The notes beneath the pieces were generated by a model that was given only the letters and a program-made list of their open reading frames with translations, had not been told where the DNA came from and did not search any database. Below are positions 1 through 8,318 of a stretch of DNA of 64,000 nucleotides, in pieces. The number at the start of each line of letters is the position of its first letter. The stretch's first letter is position 1. The position numbers and the translations under genes were made by a program. The DNA is from Platanthera guangdongensis. Its lineage: Eukaryota; Streptophyta; Magnoliopsida; Asparagales; Orchidaceae. The stretch covers positions 115,874,568 to 115,938,567 of the forward strand of contig CM077153.1 of assembly GCA_039583875.1 (NCBI GenBank), in the 5' to 3' direction.

Positions 1-2100
1 TCTATGCCTTGGCAAAATATTTGGATTTGTACTTGAGAAAAACCTATTTTCCAATTTTATTTCCAAAATAGCTATATTTAAAATAAATTCCAATAAATGG
101 AATTTTTGATTCCAAAAATTCCATGATTAATTTGAGGGATGAAAGTTACCCTAATGAACCACTGTAAATAATTCCAAGACCTTTGCATGTCACCATTGGG
201 CTAAATACACCATATTTGCATTTTTGCTAATTGCACACCAAGGCATAACATAAGCTAACACATGCAAGTGGATTCTCCAACATGCAGTGAACCCAAGGTG
301 CTGAAAATTTTATCATGCACCAAGGATGTCCCCACTGACCTACCACCAAGATTTGGGACCATGGGGAGGTGTAGAACTCCTTATATTTCATTTATTTGTA
401 TTTTGATATTTTGGCAAAAACTATAGGAAAATGTTCTCTCAAAATTCCTAAATTTTGGCAGGGGCTACGTATGCCCTAATCATGCTTGTGCCCAAAATTT
501 GGGGCCATGGTGACTAATGGTTTGACCTGGGCATCCAATTTAATTTCTGCCCTACTTTAGGACCAGTCCTAGGAGAAATGTTCTACAGGACTGCACACTA
601 CACCAAATCACATGTTTAGGGTGGAAAATTAAAGATAAGACCCTTGGCTACAATTTTCATTAATAGGCTAAGTTCTGGAAATGCCTCTAAGAGGCCTAAA
701 ATTAACATGCAATGTGGCTGTAATAATGTGACAGAATTTTCATTTCATTTCATTAAAACTATAACAAAATAATTTGATTTTTAAATAACAGCCGCACGAA
801 TCTTAAAGCACATTTTAACGGCATCCGTTTATCTCCTACCTCCAGCCAACGGCAGGGATTGAATCTGGCTGGAGCATCTTTGCTGGCTGTTTCCGGCCAG
901 CTGAGGCGGCGCCACCCCCGGCCAACGGTGCCATCACCTTCACGGTGGTGGTGGCTATCGTTTCCCGGTGATGGGGCGGCGGGAGACGGCGGCGACGGCG
1001 ATCCCGAGTGGTTTAGAAAGCTTGGAAAAATCTCTCATTTCTCCCATGGCATCGGGCTCAATGGAGCCCAATATCTCCCCTAGTTGATCCAGGATTCTAG
1101 TACGGGTAGAGGTGAAGTGAAACAGACCTGTATGGCGGCGCGGCGGTGAGTTTGGCGGCGGGTGGCCATTCCCGACCTTGCTCCGGCGAAATTTCTTGGA
1201 TTCATGGTTCCTGCACCATTTCCTTCGATCCAGTAGTCGATTTCAACTCGCCTGAGCTCACTAAAGCTAATGGAGGGGGTGAATTGGGCTGAGGTAGACT
1301 ATATGTGGAGTTAACTCCAAAGTGAGCTCGGTTTTGAGCTTTGGAGGCTTCACCCATGGTGCCATGTGGCCACCGTGCTCCAAATTCTTCTGGAATTGTC
1401 TGAGTAGGCCGGCCAGTGTGTTTAGGCAACTGGACAGCAGCTGCATGTGTGGCCATGTGGTCATTCTTCCCTTCATTTCCCTTTCTCTCTCCTCTTCTTC
1501 TCCAAATTCCTTTTCTACCCCTTTGCATGTATTCTCTTTCCTGATCTTGGGGGTTATGAGTTGTCTTTGACCACTTAGGTTGGGCTTGGGCTGATTTGGA
1601 TGGGCTTAGCCCAATGGGATTGGGCTTGGCCTTCATTTTCTCTCTTTAGGCCTCATATAGACCAAATTGACTTTTAGGGTTGACTTGGTCAACCATGGTG
1701 GGTGGACTGACCCCACTTGGTGGAAATGGGTCTAGTGGCACCACCCAACTTGGGTTGGGTCAAGGGGGTGCCCTACTTAGGCTAATTGGGCTTATGAGTG
1801 TGGGTTTGACCAAATTAAGCACAAGGTTGACTTTGGTCAATTGGGGTCAGAGTGTTGACCTAGTGACATGCCCTAGGGTCCACTTAGATTGTTTTTAGGG
1901 TTAGGGCAATGTGGTGGGGTCATGGTGTGGCTAGGGTCCCTATTTAGGCTAGTTTGACCTAGTTTGACTTTGGTCCTATAGTGGGCTCCACATGGCTACC
2001 ACCCACTACCTAGGGTCAAACCTAGTTGGTCTCCTTAAATCTCACCCCATGCCTAACCCAATCTAAGTTGAGGGGTCCAGAAGTAACATGGGATGTTACA
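1..2100 (-). mobile_element. El-1: partial LTR of a Ty3/gypsy element related to El-4
   Basis: The right end reads ...gggatgttaca and abuts interrupted RT coding sequence of El-2, so 2100 is an LTR boundary. The stretch around 700-1080 resembles the El-4 LTR near 11830-12180 (shared 'taataatgtgacag', 'gcacgaatctt', 'cagccaacgg', 'gggctcaa.tgagccc'), and 1560-2050 has the same W-box-rich text as the El-4 U3. In minus orientation it starts TGTAACATCCC, so this is the U3 end. The following bases tatca (2101-2105) would be one TSD half; the partner is outside the window. It may be a 5' LTR of a full element or a solo LTR. No credible coding sequence is present. Confidence 0.75.
1555..2045. promoter_or_regulatory. 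W-box-rich U3 segment of El-1
   Basis: About a dozen TTGAC[C/T] cores on either strand lie in roughly 480 bp. One is a perfect inverted pair, GGTTGAC-ttg-GTCAACC, near 1679-1695. TTGACC/T is the WRKY-factor W-box core. It corresponds to the better-preserved arrays in both El-4 LTRs. Regulation by WRKY factors is inference from motif density only. Confidence 0.5.
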
Positions 2101-2470
2101 TATCACTCTCCCTTATTCTCAGCTGATAATAACCAGACTTGAGGTCCAACTTTGAGTACATCGTCGATCCGGCTAACTGATCGAATAGATCATCAATCCT
2201 CGGGATCGGGTACATGTTCTTTTCCGTTAGCTTGTTTAACTCCCGATAATCAATACAAAGTCTCAAGCTCCCGTCCTTCTTCTTTACAAAGGGGACCGGT
2301 GCGCTACAAGGCGACGAACTTGGACGCACAAAAACTTGCGCCCACAACTCTTGAAGTTGCACCTTCAGTTCCGCCATCTTCTTAGGCGCTAACCGATACG
2401 AAGAGTGTAACACCGGTTTGGCATCACACCAAACCGCCTTAACCATGTGAAGAGCAGACACCAACGTCAT
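2101..2470 (-). pseudogene. El-2: gypsy reverse transcriptase, N-terminal part, broken
   Basis: Reading leftward, the translation contains the RT entry motif [20 protein letters not shown], then [26 protein letters not shown] and [18 protein letters not shown]. These are conserved blocks of Ty3/gypsy RT before the catalytic FIDD box. The frame stops where the El-1 LTR begins, so the catalytic box and everything downstream lie beyond the window's left edge or are lost. The closest relative in the window is the RT of El-7 at 61735-62293 (shared [11 protein letters not shown] and the RESDI context). This is clearly a decayed copy: the substitution at SSPCS and the El-1 insertion make it non-functional. 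Confidence 0.9.
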
Positions 2471-2909
2471 GCTTGACCCCTTTCGAGTTCACAAATGTCG
2501 TCTCACGACCAGTTCCCAACTTGACTTTCTTGCGATTTCGATCAATGTATGCTTGCTGCTCCGAGAGCCAGTCCATACCAAAGATTACGTCGAGCTGCCC
2601 TAGCGGTAGTAACGACGCTTGTAAGTCAAAGACTTGATGCCCAATCTATACCTAAGCGCAACAGATTCTACCTGCGCGCATTGAGCACCATTGGACCATA
2701 ACGCATTCAATTTGTCTCTTACCATCAAAGAAGGTACTCCGACGCGCAATATAATTCCTAAATAAAGGAATGCGAAGCTTTGTTTAAACGAACGGTGCTC
2801 TTGCCGGATAAACGAAAATCAGAATAAAGCTTAACACAAGTAGTTCTAAGCTAACATGCACAAGGGAGACAGGTATTTAAGGTTAAACTGCTATAACTTT
2901 AAACCATAC
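2471..2909 (-). pseudogene. El-2: decayed retroviral-type aspartic protease region
   Basis: In broken frames one can read a protease C-terminal block, LDVIFGMDWLSEQQAYIDRN (about 2500-2610), matching the FDVIVGIDWLLEQRACIDCN block of El-7. Upstream is a frameshifted remnant of the active-site region, with KASHSFI aligned to the family ASHSFLS (about 2715-2815). Several stops and frameshifts separate the pieces. The AT-rich stretch 2846-2909 starts with GTATGG after AG and ends in AG in the minus orientation, so it might be a small intron like those in El-3 and El-9. The El-7 sister copy is uninterrupted here, and I hold this weakly. Confidence 0.65.
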
Positions 2910-3801
2910 CTATCTTCACGACGGCGTGCTTCCTCTCGGACTTTAGGCACCCACACGCATAATTCCCCGGCTCCCCACAGTTGTAACATGCGCCCGAGGT
3001 TTGGCCTGTAGTTGCCCCCGAAGCACCGAAAGGAGGGGCTAGACCCAAAGTCCTAGCCTTCTTATACCACCTACGATATCAGGACTTTGAGGTGTTCGAC
3101 ATTTTGAACGCCGTTTACTTTGCACTAAAGTCCTCAACTGCTCCTGACATAGCTTTCTTAGACTTCCGAGCACCATTCCAACACTCTCGGGCAAAGTGCC
3201 CTTTCCTTCCACAAGTATGACAAGTGTAAGTAGCTTTGCTAGTCGATGTTGTAGCCCCCTTCTCCAGCATTCTGCTGGATGCAGCTCTTATGGGGCTTGT
3301 ATAGTTCGATACCATGGTCGCTGGCATCGGGTGAGTCTTCCTCAAGTCTACTTCCAAAGATCTAGCCGACTCCACCAAGGCTCGGAATCCCAGTAATTTT
3401 GGTCCTAGCAGTAGGATTCGCAGCTCGCCACGTAGACCATTATAAAATCTATCGACTATAGCCTGCTCGTTCTCCAAATTAAAGCATGGGTAGCGGCTTA
3501 TTATAAGAAATGCTTGCAAATATTCGTCAACTGAGTGCGCTTCCTGCACTAAATGCATGTTCAGCTGCTGGCCCGATGATCTACCAAATGTCATATGCTC
3601 CATCACGTCAGCCAACGTTGAAGTCACAATAGGGGCACATGGTTGTACATTTCTTTCATGCTGTGCATTAGTCACAGCAAACACCGCTTCAACGATCCTT
3701 CTTACGGTTTCAGATGAAGGAGGGGTCTCAAACACCTCACTGGGTGCACTATACTCCTCAGAATCCGGGCTTTCTGGCGGCCCAACACCGCTTCTGGTCA
3801 C
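2910..3801 (-). pseudogene. El-2: gag (capsid and zinc knuckles), internally deleted
   Basis: Gag starts at an ATG at 3799-3801 (MTRSGVGPP...). Its N-terminal region is related to the El-7 gag, whose start codon is GTG instead. The capsid part joins FGRSSGQQLN directly to MHLVQEAHSVDEYLQAF, so about 100 residues that El-7 still has (the PPTFSG...LARYLPS part) are missing, apparently by internal deletion. A CX2CX4HX4C knuckle, CHTCGRKGHFAREC, lies near 3185-3230. After a stop, a second knuckle-like block, CYNCGEPGNYACGC, lies near 2955-3000 with Asn in place of the zinc-binding His. The product would have been the structural nucleocapsid precursor; this copy is defective. Confidence 0.85.
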
Positions 3802-3929
3802 CTATAGTTGTATAAAACACCGTTAAGAGATCAAGCAAAATTGCAAAACGCAATTATAGGAACACGCAGGTTCCTCAAACACGTGTATTTTCATTCCTAA
3901 GTGGACATTCATGGGTTCTTTTGCTGTTA

Positions 3930-3981
3930 TAACGATGACGCACACACATGTGCTGCAACGATGACGCACACACATGTGCTC
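3930..3981 (-). repeat. 26-bp direct duplication in the El-2 leader
   Basis: Two consecutive copies of acgatgacgcacacacatgt plus gctgca lie between the primer binding site and gag. The El-7 leader has only a diverged single equivalent. It looks like a recent local slippage duplication. Confidence 0.7.
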
Positions 3982-4013
3982 ACCACCCCTTAAAAGAATT
4001 CGTCCACGAATTC
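3975..4013 (-). promoter_or_regulatory. El-2 leader hairpin with PPT-like tail
   Basis: In minus orientation GAATTCG-TGGA-CGAATTC can form a 7-bp stem with a 4-nt loop, followed by TTTTAAGGGGTGGTGAGCAC. The same block occurs in El-7 at 35843-35880. In most plant gypsy elements this kind of block sits at the 3' end next to the polypurine tract, but here it lies between PBS and gag. Confidence 0.6.
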
Positions 4014-4036
4014 GTTTAAGCCTGACCAAAACCAGT

Positions 4037-4048
4037 AGTCTGATACCA
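4037..4048 (-). promoter_or_regulatory. El-2 primer binding site (tRNA-iMet type)
   Basis: The minus strand reads TGGTATCAGACT three bases after the LTR end (TATA/ATT). The first ten bases match the usual plant iMet PBS TGGTATCAGAGC. Confidence 0.85.
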
Positions 4049-4051
4049 AAT

Positions 4052-6192
4052 TATAACACCCCTTATCTGTCGCATAGCATATAACAGTAGGTCCGGCCGG
4101 GGCCCGACGCAATATACCACATACCGACCAGGTGGTTACTCAATGGAAACCACCCAACTAATATACAACATCCTACACAGAGTCATTCTAGCAGAAGCAA
4201 TTTTAATAGTTGCAAATAAAAGAACCCAGCTACTAGCATGAATGTCCACTACAAAGCCAACATGAATGTTCATACAAATACACAAGTACTGGCCTTAAGG
4301 CCTTATAATAGTTTGCTTGAATATCAATGTTTTCCAAACCTTGGCACGCAGGCCGACCATACATGAATAACAAAAAACACTCAAACTTAGGCCTTCGAGA
4401 GTCGGCTCTGCAACTTGGGCTTTAGCCAGCTATTTAGCACTCGGCTCCGCAACACCTGCAAGCAACAATCCACCGCATGGTGGCAAACAAAGGCAACGGT
4501 CAGCTATGCTGACCAAATTATAATGATCCCGCCCCCAACTCGGGGCGGCGATGCTCCTTCCCTGCACTTTGTTAGCATAATCCAACAGTATAGTGTAAAC
4601 AACACAACACCCCGTGCTCTCAGGGCACATTATCGGTGATCACGGTCTAAGTCCTCCGGCTCACCACCGCCCCCAGGATGGCAATAACTCGTGAGCATCT
4701 GGTCTTTTGGCCACTGCCTAAGACCCTCCATCTATGCCAACGGTAAGTGCCAAGTAACTTTAGGTCTCTTTAACCGAACGACATAGATCGGGTACGGTTC
4801 CACCTGACCCATTGCTCACACCGCAGCGTCAATTAAGTCGTCTGCGCGGTTCAAGTTTCCCCGAGTCCCGTATCTCCCACACATATCACATAACCTAGTT
4901 ATGTTCAGGTTGGCTCCCAGGCCACCATGTTGGCAGAATCACGCATCCGCCCAGTTTTCCGGGTGCACCTTGGGGTTAATCCCCAAGGCTCCCTGTTGCA
5001 ATCTACCACGTAGAAAACCCGAAAAACAAACATTCGCACGGAGTCTTCTCCGGCCATTTATGCAATGCAACATCACCGATCCAGACCAGCTTGTCCGGGT
5101 AGGCTTCACACATCATGCCTATATCCATCTCGATTACGGAATCTACATGTACACAACGGGGACTATTCATGTCTAGCCGAAGGAATGCCTCAAACTCACA
5201 GCAAACTCGCGAGAGCGGGCTTCCCTATGCAAAAGAAGTAGATCTTCACATGCTCAAGTAAAGAATCGTTACCCCAACGTTCTTCCTTGGCGCCATGGAA
5301 ATGTAAGCGGATGAAAAGCACCGCACTCTCCTTTACTCCGTAGATCCGAAGTCGGCTCGCGATTGGAGCTCTGAAGCTCCGCCGGTGACCGGATCTAGGC
5401 TTCTTCTTCCTCCTTTGCTCTCCCCTCTCTCTAGACTTAGAAAGAGAACCACTCAAGTGAAATGAGGGTTTCAAAGGCCCAATCCCGGATATATCCAAGC
5501 ACTAGCAGCCCCCAGCCGTCGGATCCCAAATTAAAGAAACAAACGGCCATGATTCGGGCCTGAAATGCAAAACCTCGGCCGAACACGGCCTATGACATGC
5601 CCGTGTCCAGGGCCGTGTCCCCCATTCACCGTCAAAATCGACGTGTCTCGAAAAACACACGGGCACCCGACACGCCCGTGTTCGACTTGAGACGCCTGTG
5701 TCAGCCAATACACGCCCGTGTTCCCGGGCGTGTTCCTCCATCAACACAGGACCAACACCAACCCGAGACTCATACGGGTCTTGGACACGCCCGTGTCCTA
5801 TTTGACACGCCCGTGTCATACCCGAACACGCCTGAGCTCCAGGCTGTGTTCACAGTCTCGACATTTCGTCGAGCGCAGTTTATCGACCACCCGAGACGGC
5901 CTTGGACATGTCCGTGTCCTAGGCCGTGTCCAGTGTCTCGACATTTTGTCGAGCGAAAATCATCGCCTTCCCTGGCAGATCGTCGACATGAGCTCGACAC
6001 GCCTTGAGACACGCCCGTGTCTCAGGTCGTGTTCGCTGCTCGACGATCGTCGAGTCCAGAATTCATCGACCTCTCGGCCAAATCGTCGACCCAACCACGA
6101 CACGCCCGTGTCCCAGGCCGTGTGCCCCCTGCCAAATTCAAAATTTGGCCCAGAACGCCTCCCGTCACTCTTTTGAGTTTCGGGGCGTTACA
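4052..6192 (-). mobile_element. El-2: 5' LTR (2141 bp)
   Basis: In minus orientation the LTR starts TGTAACGCCCC (6192) and ends ...GGTGTTATA (4052) next to the PBS. Its U5 half resembles the El-7 LTR (shared context 'ctgcgtgcc', 'aaggcc', 'tagtggacattc'). The U3 is far longer than in El-7 because it carries a palindrome-rich array (5578-6130). A TATA-like ggatatatcc (5487-5496) sits just downstream of that array. The right boundary falls directly on the gag reading frame of El-3. No TSD can be checked because the other end is outside the window. Confidence 0.85.
5578..6130. repeat. U3 array of gacacgcccgtgtc and tcgtcga motifs
   Basis: Roughly twenty ACACG/CGTGT half-sites occur, many as the near-palindrome GACACGcccGTGTC. 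They are intermixed with TCGTCGA/TCGACGA elements, for example gctcgacgatcgtcgag near 6038. Spacing is irregular, so it is a degenerate motif array and not a strict tandem repeat. It lies upstream of the putative TATA of El-2. The same ACACG..CGTGT motif recurs in the U3 of El-9, and TCGTCGA recurs in El-8. Confidence 0.8.
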
Positions 6193-7183
6193 CCCCCGAT
6201 GGCGATACCACCAGAAATGAATTTCATATCGCACTTCCAGCGGTTGGGACCTCCCACCTACGACGGGAGTGACGACTTTCTGATTATAGACGATTAGATC
6301 ATCTCCATCGAGGAGATGTTTTCGTATTCCGGAATTCTAGAAGCACAGAAGGTGATGATTGCAGCCTATCAGTTAAAAGGCCTGGCAAAAAGTTGGTGGA
6401 TTCGGGAAAGAGAGGGTCTGAAGGAAGGATGTTCTTGGGAATCTTTTAAGAAGATGCTGCTGAAAAAGTTTCTACCATCGGTCGAGCAGGACCGTCTGAC
6501 GAATAACTTCCTGCATTTGAAGCAGAGACAACTCACCGTGAGCGAGTATGAGATTGAGTTTAGCAAACTAATCAGGTTTGCTCCTGATTTGGTAGCTTCT
6601 GAGGAGGGTAGAATGAAGCGTTTCCTTGGAGGACTAATAAGCAATGTCCAGCAGTTGGCATACGCTTACCGAGCTGAAATTTATGCTGAAGCAGTGGAAG
6701 CCGCTTTGAAAGTGGAGGCGATTGAAAATGCTAAGAACCGCGGTGCTGCGGTGAGGAAGGAGAAAAGGAAAGACGTTGAGGATGGTAGCTGCAGGACATC
6801 TGGCCTTTCTTCGAAGAAGAAAAGTAAGGAAGTGTGTAGTTTCTGTGGTCGTCCCGGCCACCCTTACGAACGATGTTTCAAGAGGACTGCCACCCTGAAG
6901 CAGCAGTAGGTGCACGCCATCCAAGGTGCACCCAAAGGAGAGCTAGTGTGCTCATTTTGTGCAAGGAAGGGTCATGATGTGAGTCGGTGCTGGATGAAGG
7001 AAAGGATTTGCTTCCAGTGCGGGCAGAAGGGACACAAGAAGTCTTCGTGCCCCCAGGCTCAGTCCCCACTGCAGCCTGCCCCACTTCAAGCTCTTCCGCC
7101 GCCACCAAACCTGGATAATGGAAAAGGAAAGCTGAACGTGATGACTAGCGAGGAAGCTCAAACCTCTACGCAAGTGATATCAG
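6193..7183 (+). pseudogene. El-3: gag with three zinc knuckles, 5' end lost to El-2 insertion
   Basis: The frame begins inside gag (FQRLGPPTYDG...), continues through a capsid region with LAKSWWIRERE, CSWESFKKMLLKKFLPS and FLGGLISNVQQLAYAYR, and reaches a basic linker. Three CX2CX4HX4C knuckles follow: CSFCGRPGHPYERC (about 6833-6874), CSFCARKGHDVSRC (about 6951-6992) and CFQCGQKGHKKSSC (about 7008-7049). In-frame stops sit at 6296-6298 and 6907-6909. The end, TSTQVISG, corresponds to NTQDVIAG in El-9, where an intron begins. Role: assembly of the virus-like particle and RNA packaging. The N-terminus and 5' LTR lie beyond the El-2 insertion, outside the window. Confidence 0.88.
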
Positions 7184-7272
7184 GTTAGCCCCAGTTTAAT
7201 TTATCCTCATTATTTATCGTTGTTGCCATAGTTATCATCCGTTTAGTTATGTATGCTACGGTTTTAGGGGAG
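7184..7272 (+). other. El-3: putative intron at the gag/protease junction
   Basis: The gag frame runs into a tag stop at 7186-7188. The following ~85 bases are AT-rich, begin GTTAGC after ...atatcag, and end in AG. Splicing 7183 to 7273 (acceptor ag at 7271-7272) joins gag to the protease in frame. A more typical acceptor, ggttttag (7266-7267), would leave a 1-base frameshift. It matches in position and phase (phase 1, after V-I-x) the clear intron of El-9 at 47204-47302. Confidence 0.5.
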
Positions 7273-8275
7273 TTAAGGTGCGGAATAGGTGGGCGCGCGT
7301 TCTTTTCGATTCGGGTGCCACCCATTCCTTTGTGGCCCGGAGATTTGTTGATAAACATCGCCTTAATGTGGACCAATTAGGAGACTCCTTCAATGTCAAG
7401 CTTCCCTCCGGTGATTCGGTGATGTCTAATCAAGGAGTTCTGGGATCCCCTATTTATCTTGGCAATTTTCTGGCCTTTGCGGATCTGATGATTTTGGATC
7501 TATCTGATTTTGACGTGATTCTGGGCATGGACTGGCTGTCCAAGTATGATGCGGTCATCCAATGCAAGGCTAAGAGATTGGATTTCAGGATGGACGACGG
7601 ACAACCTATGAGCGTCTATGGATTTCAGGACAGAGTTTCCCCTGTCATTTCTGCGGTACGTGCTTGTCGTGCTATAAAGTCTGGTTGCAATGCGTTTTTA
7701 GTTTCTATTTCTGCTCTGGAAACATCTTTTGTTACACCACGTCTTGAGGATGTCTCGGTGGTGCGAGAGTTTCCAGATGTCTTTCCTGATAGTCTTCCAG
7801 GACTTCCTCCTGAAAGGGAGATAGAGTTTGTGATAGACCTCGAGCCAGGTACTTATCCTATTGCCAAAGCACCGTACCGTATGGCTCCGCGTGAGTTGGA
7901 TGAGTTGCGTACTCAGCTCGATGAGTTGCTGAGGTGTGGTTTTATTAGACCAAGTTCTTCTCCATGGGGTGCTCCTATTTTGTTCATCAAGAAGAAAGAT
8001 GGATCGATGAGGCTTTGCATCGATTATAGGGAATTGCACAAGGTAACCATTAAGAATAGATACCCTCTGCCAAGGATTGATGATTTGTTCGATCAGTTGC
8101 GTGGTAGCTCGGTATTTTCAAAGATCGATCTTCGCTCAGGCTACCAACAGTTGAGGATTCGTGAGGCAAATATTCCCCGAACCGCTTTTCGTTCGTGGCA
8201 TGGACATTATGAGTTTTTGGTGATGTCTTTCGGTTTAACCAATGCACCCTCTGCTTTCATGAATTTGATGAATAG
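7273..8275 (+). pseudogene. El-3: protease and first half of reverse transcriptase
   Basis: The protease has an intact active-site block [16 protein letters not shown] (about 7296-7345) and the flap/terminal block [20 protein letters not shown]. The RT follows after a linker: [86 protein letters not shown] and [15 protein letters not shown]. The frame is open from 7273 to the El-4 insertion after codon MN. It resumes at 21829 with VFKDFLERF and the catalytic FIDDVLVYS. Within this piece I see no disabling change, so the main damage is the El-4 insertion. Confidence 0.93.
8271..8275. other. El-4 target-site duplication, left copy (aatag)
   Basis: aatag directly precedes the LTR start tgtaagac and is repeated at 21824-21828 right after the other LTR end gatgttaca. 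Removing one copy and the element restores the El-3 RT frame across the site. Confidence 0.97.
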
Positions 8276-8277
8276 TG

Positions 8278-8318
8278 TAAGACCCCCTTTTTTTTCTTTT
8301 TAAAACACCGGGGTCTTA
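8278..8318. repeat. U5-terminal inverted repeat of El-4 (left)
   Basis: taagacccc and ggggtctta form a 9-bp stem separated by a T/A-rich loop at the very end of the LTR. The right LTR has the same at 16397-16437, and El-9 has an equivalent stem at 40217-40263. Confidence 0.75.

Noticed and set aside
859..1900. Short frames in the El-1 LTR
   Set aside because: The region matches non-coding LTR sequence of El-4, where the corresponding frames are different or absent.
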